Part shown: one piece after another, positions 44,801 through 51,892 of the stretch | How positions within the stretch are numbered: position 1 is the first letter of the stretch | Layout: the number at the start of each line of letters is the position of its first letter | From: Deltaproteobacteria bacterium | GTDB lineage: Bacteria > Desulfobacterota > Desulfuromonadia > Desulfuromonadales > Geopsychrobacteraceae | DNA: 64,000 nt | Reading direction: 5' to 3' | Assembly: GCA_024279255.1 (NCBI GenBank) | Contig: JAJRRT010000078.1 | Location: forward strand, 1-64,000 | The notes under the pieces: generated by a model | Databases searched by the model: none | What the model saw: only the letters and a program-made list of their open reading frames with translations | What the model was told of the DNA's origin: nothing | Made by a program: the position numbers and the translations under genes

Positions 44801-45406
44801 ATGACAGTACCAGCCGAATTAAAAGAAAACGCCCAGGGCGCATGGGTACCAGTCAGCAAGATCAAGCCGGTCGATCTGCTGCGCGATGAAGTCGTCGTCG
44901 AGCTGACCAGTAAAGCCAAAGACATGCACCAGCTACTCGCCCACTTTAAGCAAGAAGCCCTCGACAGTGTGCAAACCTTCGTCGAGATCTCCGCCGAACG
45001 CTACGGCGCCAAGCTCGGCGGTAAGAAGGGAAACATTACCTTGCGCAGCTTCGACGGCAAAGCCCGTGTCGCCCTAGCCATCGCAGATCGCATCGTCTTC
45101 GACGAACGGCTGCATGTCGCCAAGAACCTGATCGACGAGTGCATTCACACCTGGAGCGAAGGCGGCAACGACAACATCCGCGTCCTCGTCAACGACGCCT
45201 TCCAGGTTGATCGCCAGGGCAACATCAATACCGCCCGCATCCTCGGCCTGCGCCGCCTCGATATCAAAGACGCCAAATGGCACGAAGCCATGCGCGCCAT
45301 CAGCGACAGCGTCACTACCGCCAGCACCAAGGAATATATTCGATTTTATGTCACCGACAACGATGGTACCGAGTACCAGATCGCCCTCGATCTGGCTGCG
45401 GTTTAA
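44801..45406 (+). CDS. DUF3164-family phage protein
   Basis: 201 residues. Matches the phage family often labelled DUF3164: GAWVPVSKIKPVDLLRDEVV at the start, a long helix (KAKDMHQLLAHFKQEALDSVQTFVEIS), GGKKGNITLRSFDGKARV, and a C-terminal region with NTARILGLRRLDI and STKEYIRFYV. Function is unknown, though it is nearly constant in Mu-like early regions. Strong ribosome binding site (AAGGAGAG). No membrane segments, so older labels as a sulfate transporter are not supported. Confidence 0.85.
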   Translation: MTVPAELKENAQGAWVPVSKIKPVDLLRDEVVVELTSKAKDMHQLLAHFKQEALDSVQTFVEISAERYGAKLGGKKGNITLRSFDGKARVALAIADRIVFDERLHVAKNLIDECIHTWSEGGNDNIRVLVNDAFQVDRQGNINTARILGLRRLDIKDAKWHEAMRAISDSVTTASTKEYIRFYVTDNDGTEYQIALDLAAV

Positions 45407-45418
45407 GGAGGCGACCTA

Positions 45419-45640
45419 ATGTTTCTCGGCAAAACATACCGCAAGCCAAGCGCATGGGACGGCATCCTCAAGATCGGTGTCGCCAAAACTGAGGATGGCC
45501 AGTTTGCCCCGCACTGGCAGACCAGCTTCGGCAACACCGGACAGCTGCACAATGAGTTGCTGCCGGAGGTCGCAGACCCACAAACCGCTCAATTGTTGCT
45601 AGATACCTGGGCCAGCGAAAAGCAACTGGAGGCCGCGTGA
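45419..45640 (+). CDS. Small phage protein (73 residues)
   Basis: ATG follows AAGGAGG by a short spacer and the stop overlaps the next gene's GTG by four bases. The sequence is soluble, with FLGKTYRKPSAWDGILKIGV and FAPHWQTSFGNTGQLH. No family recognised. Confidence 0.6.
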   Translation: MFLGKTYRKPSAWDGILKIGVAKTEDGQFAPHWQTSFGNTGQLHNELLPEVADPQTAQLLLDTWASEKQLEAA

Positions 45641-45936
45641 TCCGGCTGGCCTTAACCCTTGTCCTGGTGCTGATAGCGGCCAACAGTCTGGCTGCTATCA
45701 GGCCGGTGTGGCCACCAGGCCGCGACACCCTGTATGCGGTGCATTGCGTCTGTACCGTCGAAGAGGTGACCACGAGCTGGGTTGAGCAACGCAGCAGCAA
45801 GGTGGTGTGGTTGGGCCGCAGAACCAGAATGCCAGAGCGCACCGTGCGCCCGGTCTGCCCGCTTGGCGGCTGGGCCGAGGTCACCAAAATCGAAACCTGG
45901 GCCGCATACCTCAAAGCACAGGAGCCCGCCGAATGA
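45637..45936 (+). CDS. Small exported phage protein (99 residues)
   Basis: GTG start in an overlap with the previous gene. N-terminal hydrophobic segment (LALTLVLVLIAANSLAA, residues 4-20) fits a cleavable signal peptide. The mature part has three Cys and repeats of Trp/Arg (RPVWPPGRDTL, CVCTVEEV, RPVCPLGGWAEV). Function unknown; exported early phage proteins sometimes alter the host envelope, which is speculation here. Confidence 0.55.
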   Translation: MIRLALTLVLVLIAANSLAAIRPVWPPGRDTLYAVHCVCTVEEVTTSWVEQRSSKVVWLGRRTRMPERTVRPVCPLGGWAEVTKIETWAAYLKAQEPAE

Positions 45937-46127
45937 TCGAAATTTTAACACAGCACCTGTCGCCATCGGTAGCCGAGGCAGTACAGGACGACTACCAGGC
46001 GATCACGCGCCTGCTGGTACGGGGAGCCATCACCGGCGATGAGGCGGCGGTGGCCAGAGAACGGTTAACCGAAAAGGTCAAGGACATGTTGGGCAACGTC
46101 CCGGCCAAACTGAAGGAGGTTGCATGA
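45933..46127 (+). CDS. Small phage protein (64 residues)
   Basis: From the ATG overlapping the previous stop. All-helical: ILTQHLSPSVAEAVQDDYQ and GDEAAVARERLTEKVKDML. No family recognised. Overlaps the next gene in ATGA, preceded by AAGGAGG. Confidence 0.55.
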   Translation: MIEILTQHLSPSVAEAVQDDYQAITRLLVRGAITGDEAAVARERLTEKVKDMLGNVPAKLKEVA

Positions 46128-46279
46128 AAGCTAGTGAATTCCTCGAAGAACTGCAAAGCCAGATCGCTGAACACGGCGACAAAGAGATGGCCGTAGAGGT
46201 TGGACTTTTCCTCTGTGATGTCACCGAAGTTGACCTTGTCCCAGAAGAGGATCGTATCGTTATCTGGTTCAAAGAATAA
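46124..46279 (+). CDS. Small acidic phage protein (51 residues)
   Basis: ATG with AAGGAGG seven bases upstream, overlapping the previous stop. Acidic product (FLEELQSQIAEHGDKEMAV, VDLVPEEDRIVIWFKE). Not recognised. It ends just before a pair of strong hairpins, so it is probably the last gene of this sub-operon. Confidence 0.6.
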   Translation: MKASEFLEELQSQIAEHGDKEMAVEVGLFLCDVTEVDLVPEEDRIVIWFKE

Positions 46280-46287
46280 CCCGCGAA

Positions 46288-46326
46288 ACCGGCTTCGGCC
46301 GGTCGTCCAGGGGCGGCGCCCTGGAC
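46288..46326 (+). terminator. Two consecutive hairpins
   Basis: ACCGGC-TTCG-GCCGGT is followed one base later by GTCCAGGG-GCGGCG-CCCTGGAC. Both stems are perfect and G/C-rich. No T-tract follows, so this may be an RNA-stability or pausing element between early gene groups rather than a full terminator. Confidence 0.45.
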
Positions 46327-46360
46327 CTGATGAGCAGCCACTGAAAAAAGGAGCATAACC

Positions 46361-46543
46361 ATGAAACGTAAAAGATGCACCGCCAGCTGCAAGCACCTGC
46401 GCAGCTTCCGTTACGGCTTCGACAGCACGCGCATCGAAGCCCCCTACAACGGCCGCGACCAGCACGCCGGTTGTGCCATTACGCCAGGCAGCACCATCAA
46501 TATGCGCGGTCTGCCCGCCTGCCTACATCAGCCGGAGGCTTAA
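46361..46543 (+). CDS. Small Cys-containing phage protein (60 residues)
   Basis: AAAAGGAG upstream of the ATG. Basic N-terminus and four Cys (KRCTASCKHLR, HAGCAI, LPACLHQ), so a metal-binding protein is possible. Not recognised. Confidence 0.5.
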   Translation: MKRKRCTASCKHLRSFRYGFDSTRIEAPYNGRDQHAGCAITPGSTINMRGLPACLHQPEA

Positions 46544-46547
46544 ACAG

Positions 46548-46781
46548 ATGGGAACCATTAATCACGCCAGCATTGAAACCAGCGACCGCCTGCAACGTAC
46601 CCTCCAACTTTTGCAAACCGGCCGTTGGTACAGCACCCGCGAGATCGTACGCACCGCCGACGTCTGCGCGGTCAATAGCATCATCACCGAGCTGCGCTGC
46701 AACGGCTTCGATATTATCTCGCGCTGCGTCGGTCGCGGTCGCTACGAATACCAACTCCAAGATACGGAAGGGCTGAACTGA
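46548..46781 (+). CDS. Small winged-helix phage protein (77 residues)
   Basis: From ATG 46548 with GGAGG upstream. The core RTLQLLQTGRWYSTREIVRTADVCAVNSIITELRCNGFDI reads as one winged helix ending in the wing CVGRGRYEYQL. A small transcriptional regulator is likely; target unknown. Its last base is the first of the next gene. Confidence 0.65.
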   Translation: MGTINHASIETSDRLQRTLQLLQTGRWYSTREIVRTADVCAVNSIITELRCNGFDIISRCVGRGRYEYQLQDTEGLN

Positions 46782-47197
46782 TGGCTGAAAAGACTTTGAC
46801 AAAAGAAGAGTGGGAGCAGGTCGCCAAGGCGCTGTCTGGCTATACCGGCGCGGTTGCTTTGGTGGTCGATGGCCGCAAAGTCTCCTTCGCACGCGGGCTG
46901 GTCAAGAAAAACCAGTTGGGCATCATGACCTACATCGACGGCACGTTCGAGGGTGCCTGGCTTTCCCATAAAGAACCGACACCTGAGACGGCTTTTTTGA
47001 AGGTCATTTCCAAGTTCGTCTGGAAAGAATCAGCCAGATCAAAATTTAAAAAGATGAGCAAGCGGCAGCTCAAACAACTCGATATCGACCCAGATGAAAA
47101 ACATTATGGCCGCACCCCGATATGGGCCAGCGCTTCACAGATCCGCCGCCACTACGAAAAGACCTTCAACTCGATCGAACTGCTGGAGGCCATCTGA
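46781..47197 (+). CDS. Conserved-looking phage early protein (138 residues)
   Basis: Begins on the last base of the previous stop. Contains EEWEQVAKALSGYTGAVALVVDGRKV, a beta-rich region, then a basic stretch (ARSKFKKMSKRQLKQL) and a C-terminal segment with HYGRTPIWASASQIRRHYEKTF. Such proteins stand before gemA in several Mu-like phages. Function not known to me. Confidence 0.6.
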   Translation: MAEKTLTKEEWEQVAKALSGYTGAVALVVDGRKVSFARGLVKKNQLGIMTYIDGTFEGAWLSHKEPTPETAFLKVISKFVWKESARSKFKKMSKRQLKQLDIDPDEKHYGRTPIWASASQIRRHYEKTFNSIELLEAI

Positions 47198-47643
47198 TGG
47201 CTCGATACAAGTTCACCCCAAAAATCAGCGGCACCCAGATCAAGATCATCCACATCGCCAAGGGTCAGATCGGCATGACAGATGAAGACTATCGCGGTTT
47301 GCTCGCCGACATGTTCAAGGTCGAAAGCTCCAAGCAGCTCAGCGCCGATCAGGCCGCACAGCTGATCGATGAACTCAAGACCAAAGGCTTCGAGCTAAAG
47401 ACCAAAGGTCGTCCAGCCAGGCTGAAAAAACCGACCCGTGTCAGCCGTGACAAGCAGCTGCAAAAGGTCGAAGCGCTGCTCACGGTCGGCGGCAAGAGCT
47501 GGGCCTACGCCGACGGCATGGCCAAGCGCATCTGCAAGGTCGACTCAATCAGCTTCGTGCCAGACGATCAGCTTTACAAGATCATCACCGCCCTGCGTAA
47601 ACAAGCCCAGCGCGAAGGCTGGGATCTCTCAGGCGAAAACTAA
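47197..47643 (+). CDS. GemA-like regulatory protein (DUF1018)
   Basis: 148 residues from the ATG overlapping the previous TGA. The GemA signature is clear: KIIHIAKGQIGMTDEDYRGLL, then L(S)ADQAAQLIDELKTKGF, and a C-terminal WAYADGMAKRICKVDSI with LYKIITALRKQAQREGW. In Mu, GemA modulates host gene expression and DNA topology. Middle/early boundary gene. Confidence 0.85.
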   Translation: MARYKFTPKISGTQIKIIHIAKGQIGMTDEDYRGLLADMFKVESSKQLSADQAAQLIDELKTKGFELKTKGRPARLKKPTRVSRDKQLQKVEALLTVGGKSWAYADGMAKRICKVDSISFVPDDQLYKIITALRKQAQREGWDLSGEN

Positions 47644-47817
47644 CCACAGTTCACGGCGCCAAACATTGCCCCGCGTCTCCGGTCTTGCACCAGGGGAGTG
47701 ACCGGGCGGCCTAGAAATACGGTCACATCCTTTCGGGATAGACGTGGCAGCGGTTGCCACCCCTAAGCAGCAACAAAGAAAGGCCGGATACACCGCGAAC
47801 TTTTAAGGAGTTTAACC
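47644..47817 (+). other. Structured non-coding gap after gemA
   Basis: 174 bases with several short stems, including GTGGCA-GCGGT-TGCCAC at 47745-47761. No reading frame with a ribosome site until 47818. It may hold a promoter or RNA element; I cannot name it. Confidence 0.35.
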
Positions 47818-47919
47818 ATGAAACTAATCGTCTGCCTCATCGTCGCCATGTTCCTGATCGGCGCTGGCATCCCGCATAAACATGAACAATTTATTGTGAA
47901 ATCGGATCTCTTTAAATGA
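47818..47919 (+). CDS. Very small membrane peptide (33 residues)
   Basis: AAGGAG eight bases before the ATG, and an ATGA overlap with the next gene, support translation. The product has a hydrophobic N-terminus (KLIVCLIVAMFLIGAGI) and a short polar tail. It could be a signal-like or holin-like peptide; unknown. Confidence 0.45.
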   Translation: MKLIVCLIVAMFLIGAGIPHKHEQFIVKSDLFK

Positions 47920-48698
47920 ACTTGACTTGCCCCTGCTGCCACGCATCAACAAGCTTAGAGACCATCACACAAGACGAAGCCGCGCGCCAACTGCTGGCCC
48001 TGCGCGGTCAGCTTGACCCGCAGGTCTGGCCGCAGCTGATCGCCTATCTCGGGCTGTTCCGCTCTGCAGCCCGCGTCCTCGCTTGGGGCCGCGCCCTGCG
48101 TCTCGCACAAGAGGTTGCCGCCATCCAAACCGACCCGGCCAGCCTTGCCGCTGCCCTGTTTGAGACCGTCGAAGCGATGCGCGCTAAACGCGAACAAGGC
48201 GACGTGCGGCCCCTGAAGAATCATAACTACCTGCTGCGGGTGCTTGAATCTGTCGTGATCATCGCCCTTGCCCCAGTCACTCAAAGCACAGCGCCGGTCA
48301 AACAAGGCAAGCGCGCCCAGGCGATCACAGCTTTGCAGCAATGGGCCGGTGACGACTGGCGACGGCGCGCGATCGGCCAGGGGCTGCAAGCGTTGATCGC
48401 TCTATCGCGGCCAGGCACCCCAGGTGCTGACACTATCACCTTAACCGCCGATGTCTGGGATCTGGCTCTGTGCGGCAGCTACCGTCTTGAGGTCGAGCAG
48501 CTCGACGGGCCTCGGCTTTTTAAGGCGTTTAAATCGCTGATTAAACAACCGCTAAAAGAGTGGCCAGAACCGGCGGTTTTGAAGGCGCACATGCCGAAGC
48601 GGCCTCATGTTGACAGCTTGGACGAGCCTGCGCGTAGTGATGACGAGACTGAGCGCGGGGTGAATGCGGCGCGGAAGATTATGGAGGGATTAAAATGA
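47916..48698 (+). CDS. Phage protein with N-terminal zinc-finger-like motif (260 residues)
   Basis: Starts MNLTCPCCHAS, a C-x2-C pair, then helical parts with ARQLLALRGQ, LIAYLGLFRSAARVLAWGRALRLAQEV and PLKNHNYLLRVLESV. This layout occurs in B3/D3112-type transposable phages near the middle region; its role is unknown but may be in replication. The tail reads ERGVNAARKIMEGLK, and a related tail appears again after the next gene (48950-49039). Confidence 0.7.
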   Translation: MNLTCPCCHASTSLETITQDEAARQLLALRGQLDPQVWPQLIAYLGLFRSAARVLAWGRALRLAQEVAAIQTDPASLAAALFETVEAMRAKREQGDVRPLKNHNYLLRVLESVVIIALAPVTQSTAPVKQGKRAQAITALQQWAGDDWRRRAIGQGLQALIALSRPGTPGADTITLTADVWDLALCGSYRLEVEQLDGPRLFKAFKSLIKQPLKEWPEPAVLKAHMPKRPHVDSLDEPARSDDETERGVNAARKIMEGLK

Positions 48699-48949
48699 GA
48701 ATATACATAGTTGCTCTATGTGTTTTTGTGCTGTCTGGTTGCGCGTCATTGACCAGCAATAGAGACATTATTGAATGGTCTGATGGGTCAATTACCAAGA
48801 TTACTGTTTCTGCTGATGGTGTACTAACAGTAAAAAAAGCAGGCATTGAAATTACGGCCGACCATCGGGGTCGGCCGTCGGTTATTGAACAAATTCTTGG
48901 TGTTGCCGCATCATCGGTGGCAACCAAAGCGCCAAAACTGAGTAAGTAA
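48695..48949 (+). CDS. Small lipoprotein, probable inserted cargo gene
   Basis: 84 residues. Signal peptide with lipobox LSGCAS (Cys at residue 16). The mature part is short, with a two-stranded pattern (ITKITVSADGVLTVKKAGIEI) and GRPSVIEQILG. A/T-richer than both neighbours. It overlaps the previous stop by four bases and is followed by a repeat of the previous gene's tail, which suggests insertion. Possible superinfection-exclusion lipoprotein; unproven. Confidence 0.65.
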   Translation: MRIYIVALCVFVLSGCASLTSNRDIIEWSDGSITKITVSADGVLTVKKAGIEITADHRGRPSVIEQILGVAASSVATKAPKLSK

Positions 48950-49039
48950 TTGATAAATACAGTATCCCAGACCACGCGTATTGACGCGGAGATCAGCCAG
49001 GGCATCAACGCCGTACGTAAAATAAAGGAGGGATTATAA
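48950..49039 (+). pseudogene. Duplicated tail of the 260-residue phage gene
   Basis: From a TTG just after the lipoprotein stop, 29 codons run to a TAA that abuts the Mor gene. The end reads SQGINAVRKIKEGL, against ERGVNAARKIMEGLK in the gene before the lipoprotein. It looks like a leftover copy of that gene's end, split from it by the lipoprotein gene, and it still supplies AAAGGAGGGA as ribosome site for the next gene. Confidence 0.55.
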
Positions 49040-49396
49040 ATGCAAGAACACGCCGACAAGCGCGGGGTCCAGGCCCTGCTCGATATCGCCACCACCGTCA
49101 GTGAAGCCCTGGTCAAGTTCGGCACCGCCGCCGCTCGCGCCGAAGATATCGGCCTGCTCACCGCAGCCGCCCTGCGCGATACCTATGGCGGTGAGCAGCT
49201 CTACATCCCCAAAGCCCTCGGGCTGGCCATCAGCGATCGCGATCGTGAGATCTACTCGAAGTACGACGGCAACAACACCTTCGCCCTCAGCAAAGAGTAC
49301 GGACTCACCGAACGGCAGATCTACATCTGCATCGGCCGGATCCGTGAAGAAGAAACTGTCAAGCGTCAGATGCGCCTATTCGAGAAGGATGTCTGA
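49040..49396 (+). CDS. Mor-type middle/late transcription activator
   Basis: 118 residues. Mor/C family: a helical dimerisation part (VQALLDIATTVSEALVKFG, EDIGLLTAAALRDTYGGEQLYIPKA) and a helix-turn-helix at the C-terminus (DREIYSKYDGNNTFALSKEYGLTERQIYICIGRI). Mor activates the middle or late promoter of Mu through RNA polymerase. AGGAGGG precedes the ATG. It marks the switch from early to later genes. Confidence 0.9.
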   Translation: MQEHADKRGVQALLDIATTVSEALVKFGTAAARAEDIGLLTAAALRDTYGGEQLYIPKALGLAISDRDREIYSKYDGNNTFALSKEYGLTERQIYICIGRIREEETVKRQMRLFEKDV

Positions 49397-49551
49397 TGGA
49401 TAAACAATTCATAGAATGCTGTGGCTGCGGACAGACGTTCAGCACGCCAACCCGCTGCCTAAACCACGTTGTCAAATGTGTAGCTATCGACAGGAAGATT
49501 GCGTCAGAAAAACATCGCCGCGCGCGCCTATTAACCCAGGAGGCAAAATGA
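49396..49551 (+). CDS. Small Cys-rich protein (51 residues)
   Basis: ATG overlaps the Mor stop and the stop overlaps the next ATG, which supports translation. Four Cys in CCGCG and two further on (CLNHVVKC) plus His could bind zinc. The same stretch has another open frame (RCQMCSYRQEDC), so frame choice rests on the overlaps. Not recognised. Confidence 0.45.
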   Translation: MDKQFIECCGCGQTFSTPTRCLNHVVKCVAIDRKIASEKHRRARLLTQEAK

Positions 49552-49850
49552 AGAAGCTCAAGATCTACCTCGCCGGACCCATGACCGGCCTGCCAGAGTT
49601 CAACTATTCGGCCTTCAATACCGAGGCTGCGCGCCTGCGCGCAGCAGGCTACAGCGTCGAGAACCCCGCCGAAGTCGAAGCCCCAGCCCCCAGCAAGTGG
49701 ACTGACTACATGCGTCGCTCCATCACCAAGATGATGCGCTGCAACTGCGTCGCCAAGCTCCCAGGCTGGAAAAGATCACGCGGTGCCCGCATCGAAGTAT
49801 GGCTCGGTCGGCTGCTCGGTTTTAAGGTCGTCCAGGTTGAATGCCTTTAG
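49548..49850 (+). CDS. DUF4406-type nucleoside deoxyribosyltransferase-like protein
   Basis: 100 residues from ATG 49548 with AGGAGG upstream. LKIYLAGPMTGLPEFNYSAFN at the N-terminus is the hallmark of DUF4406, related to nucleoside 2-deoxyribosyltransferases. The region RGARIEVWLGRLLGFKVV closes the fold. Enzyme activity is unproven. Its TAG lies one base before an attC-like hairpin, so it may be a cassette gene. Confidence 0.7.
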   Translation: MKKLKIYLAGPMTGLPEFNYSAFNTEAARLRAAGYSVENPAEVEAPAPSKWTDYMRRSITKMMRCNCVAKLPGWKRSRGARIEVWLGRLLGFKVVQVECL

Positions 49851-49851
49851 C

Positions 49852-49957
49852 GCATAACGTAACCGGATAAGCGGCGTGGAACTGCTTTACGAGCGACACT
49901 GAGCTTATCAAATTTAAAACAACTGCCTCGCACGTCCGCTTGATTTTCTGGTTGTAT
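49852..49957. repeat. attC-like site 1
   Basis: Bounded by GCATAAC and GTTGTAT, 106 bases, beginning one base after a stop codon. Inner arms ATAAGCGG-CGTG and CACG-CCGCTT-AT pair over 12 bases when two single bases on one arm (a T and a G) bulge out, as the extrahelical bases of attC sites do. Its right box is the exact complement of the left box of site 2. Confidence 0.6.
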
Positions 49958-49985
49958 TGCGTGGCTGAAAGAAAAGGAAAATGTA

Positions 49986-50153
49986 ATGAGAGAGGTAACT
50001 GTTGAACTTGTAACAAAAGTGCCATGCGAAGCAACTGATGCACAGGTTGAAGAGTGGGTAAAATACCAAACTGGCGTATATGGGGGGATGAACAAAGATA
50101 ACCCATTAGCCGAATATGATCTTGACGGGATAGACGCAACAGTTTTGTGCTGA
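49986..50153 (+). CDS. Small hypothetical protein in possible cassette (55 residues)
   Basis: AAAGAAAAGGAAA precedes the ATG. The product is acidic: VTVELVTKVPCEATDAQVEEW, then GVYGGMNKDNPLAEYDLDGID. Not recognised. A/T-richer than the phage core. It lies between two attC-like sites and its stop is four bases from the second, the arrangement of an integron gene cassette. Confidence 0.55.
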   Translation: MREVTVELVTKVPCEATDAQVEEWVKYQTGVYGGMNKDNPLAEYDLDGIDATVLC

Positions 50154-50156
50154 GCA

Positions 50157-50205
50157 ATACAACACCGAGATAGGCGGGGTCTCCCCGCTTATCGACTGGT
50201 TATGC
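50157..50205. repeat. attC-like site 2
   Basis: Bounded by ATACAAC and GTTATGC. Between them ACCGA and GACTG leave a 5-base unpaired spacer, then GATAGGCGGGG pairs with CCCCGCTTATC (11 bp, one G-T) around a TCT loop. Box, spacer, stem, loop is the attC plan. Starts four bases after the stop codon of the 55-residue frame. Confidence 0.65.
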
Positions 50206-50248
50206 GCGCCCTTATGCTTAACCTTTAACTGATGGAGGAATGAAATAG

Positions 50249-50527
50249 ATGAAATCTTTAAACATGAAAGTAGCCTGCCTGTTCTTGTTCTCTTTGATTA
50301 GCTTGCTATCTGGGTGTACTGCCCTGGAAATAGCTGACATGATCTTTGACGACGACTGCCGCTACCGTGGAACTGTGGAGCAAGTTGACCACCGTGACAG
50401 CCAAACGTTCGTAAAATTCGACGATAGTAATACCGTGTACCAATGTGCCACCGCCGAATGGGTAGCCGTAGGCGGCTGGATTGAGGTTAGAGATATGCAA
50501 AATAATGGCTGTATTTTCTCCAGATAA
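50249..50527 (+). CDS. Small lipoprotein in possible cassette (92 residues)
   Basis: GGAGG precedes the ATG by some ten bases. Signal peptide with lipobox LLSGCT (Cys near residue 23). The mature part (CRYRGTVEQVDHRDSQTFVKFDD, EWVAVGGWIEVRD, then a Cys near the end) suggests a small beta-barrel fold with a disulfide. Likely outer-membrane or periplasmic. Unknown function. Lies just after attC-like site 2. Confidence 0.65.
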   Translation: MKSLNMKVACLFLFSLISLLSGCTALEIADMIFDDDCRYRGTVEQVDHRDSQTFVKFDDSNTVYQCATAEWVAVGGWIEVRDMQNNGCIFSR

Positions 50528-50573
50528 CAACCATGATCAGCGCGTGACAACGCTAACAAGGAGGACAAACGAA

Positions 50574-50834
50574 ATGGACTGTGGCCAATTTTGCCCAAAT
50601 GATAGTTTCCCGGTGCCCTGCTCAACGTGTGACCGCGCATGGATGAACAAGCCAGCAGCACAGCAAGTTTCATCCGCTGGATCTATTCGGCAGGATCAGA
50701 TGAAACCGCCAAGTTCAAACCGAAAATACCGTTGCGCCCAGTGTGAAGAGTTGTGCGACCCAGAGCGGCATGACGGAGCCTACGCATCCGAAACGATGAA
50801 GCCCGTTTGCCCTAGCTGTGAATCGAGTTGGTGA
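50574..50834 (+). CDS. Small zinc-ribbon-like protein (86 residues)
   Basis: AAGGAGG before the ATG. Eight Cys in pairs: CGQFC, CSTC, CAQCEELC, CPSC, so one or two zinc sites. The middle is a polar linker. Not recognised; the C-terminal YRCAQCEELCDPERHDG resembles small regulatory zinc ribbons. In the cassette-like island. Confidence 0.6.
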   Translation: MDCGQFCPNDSFPVPCSTCDRAWMNKPAAQQVSSAGSIRQDQMKPPSSNRKYRCAQCEELCDPERHDGAYASETMKPVCPSCESSW

Positions 50835-50889
50835 TAAGAATAGAACGAAAAACGAGAACCGGCAGCGATGCTGAAAAAAGGAGACAGAA

Positions 50890-51069
50890 ATGAAGTATAT
50901 CGTAGAATACTCTTATGAATTTAAGGGATCGACAGAAATCGAAATTGATGCAGACTCAAGGGAAGAAGCAGAGAAGAAGGCGCTTAAACTAGCGGAAGAT
51001 GACGCCGACGCCAAACGTCTGTCGTCGCGATTCGATTGTGAAATTGATGGAATATACGAGGCCGAATAA
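50890..51069 (+). CDS. Small acidic protein (59 residues)
   Basis: AAAGGAG precedes the ATG. A beta-alpha pattern (YIVEYSYEFKGSTEIEIDADS, then REEAEKKALKLAED) resembles small DpnD/PcfM-like or DUF phage proteins, but I cannot assign it. The TAA is four bases before attC-like site 3, again as in a cassette. Confidence 0.6.
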   Translation: MKYIVEYSYEFKGSTEIEIDADSREEAEKKALKLAEDDADAKRLSSRFDCEIDGIYEAE

Positions 51070-51072
51070 GAA

Positions 51073-51122
51073 ATACAACACCAGGTTAACTGGCCATCAA
51101 CAGGTTCATCCCTTGGTTATGC
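51073..51122. repeat. attC-like site 3
   Basis: Same outer boxes as site 2 (ATACAAC and GTTATGC) at nearly the same distance (50 bases). Inner arms GG-TTAAC-TG and CAGGTTCATCC pair with two bulged bases. Downstream, GCGAGCCCTTTATG resembles GCGCGCCCTTATG after site 2, as expected for starts of cassettes from one array. Confidence 0.6.
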
Positions 51123-51178
51123 GAGCCCTTTATGATTGACATTTAAAACCGCCACGGCGTATATCTGAAACCTTAGAC

Positions 51179-51213
51179 AAAAGCCCCTTGAGCCCAGCGC
51201 CCAAGGGGCTTTT
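51179..51213 (+). terminator. Intrinsic terminator before the lysis genes
   Basis: AAAAGCCCCTTG and its perfect complement CAAGGGGCTTTT, 12 bp, with an 11-base loop and a T-run. Ends the accessory island transcript; the lysis operon starts about 105 bases later, where a late promoter is expected. Confidence 0.8.
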
Positions 51214-51319
51214 CTTGTGAAACGCTTCCTATCACAAAACCCGCCAAGCTCCACTATTCTGCACCCCTGTTGAACAACGCGCCGGTCATCTTGATCGGCT
51301 ACTCGTACACGGGGAACCC

Positions 51320-51892
51320 ATGAAAAATAAAACTCGCATCCTGATCGATCCAGGTCATCCGGCCAAAGACAACCCCGGCGCGATTCACGCCGGAGTTCAC
51401 GAAGCCGCCATCAATTTGCAGGTCGCTATCCGTCTCGGTGATCTACTCGAAGCTGCTGGCTTCGCACCACGCTACACCCGCAAGACCAGCCTGCCGGTTG
51501 AGCTCTACGACCGGGTCCACATCGAGCACCTGACCGAGCCAGACCTGTTCGTCTCACTGCACTGCAACAGCTTCAGCTCACCCGGTGTCAACGGTATCGA
51601 GGTCTTCACCAGCATCGGCCACACCAAGGCCGACCACGCCGCCGAGTGCGCCTGCCAAGCGCTCAAAGGCATCTTCCCTGACAGCCGCTTCCGCGCCGAT
51701 ATCTCAGACGGAGACCTCGACAAAGAGGCCGACTTCTACGTGCTCAACAACACCCTCTGCCCGGCCTACCTGGTCGAAATGGGCTATCTCAGCAATGACG
51801 CAGAACGCGCCAAGCTGACCGACCCGGCCTACCAGGACCAGATCGCCGCCGCACTGTGCAGCGGTATCATCGACTGGAGTGAGACCAAATGA
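51320..51892 (+). CDS. Endolysin, N-acetylmuramoyl-L-alanine amidase (Amidase_3)
   Basis: 190 residues, one amidase_3 domain. Zinc ligands and catalytic Glu are visible: His in IDPGHPA near 13, Glu in GVHEAAIN near 28, His in SLHCNSF near 76, Glu in LVEMGYLSN near 150. It cuts the amide bond between MurNAc and L-Ala in peptidoglycan to release phage. No signal peptide, so release depends on a holin. First gene of the late operon; overlaps the next gene by four bases. Confidence 0.92.
   Translation: MKNKTRILIDPGHPAKDNPGAIHAGVHEAAINLQVAIRLGDLLEAAGFAPRYTRKTSLPVELYDRVHIEHLTEPDLFVSLHCNSFSSPGVNGIEVFTSIGHTKADHAAECACQALKGIFPDSRFRADISDGDLDKEADFYVLNNTLCPAYLVEMGYLSNDAERAKLTDPAYQDQIAAALCSGIIDWSETK

Noticed and set aside
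46288-46326. Double hairpin as a fourth attC site
   Set aside because: Stems are perfect without bulges and lack the AAC/GTT outer boxes.
47644-47817. Possible riboswitch in the gap after gemA
   Set aside because: Several stems are present but I could not match a known riboswitch core.
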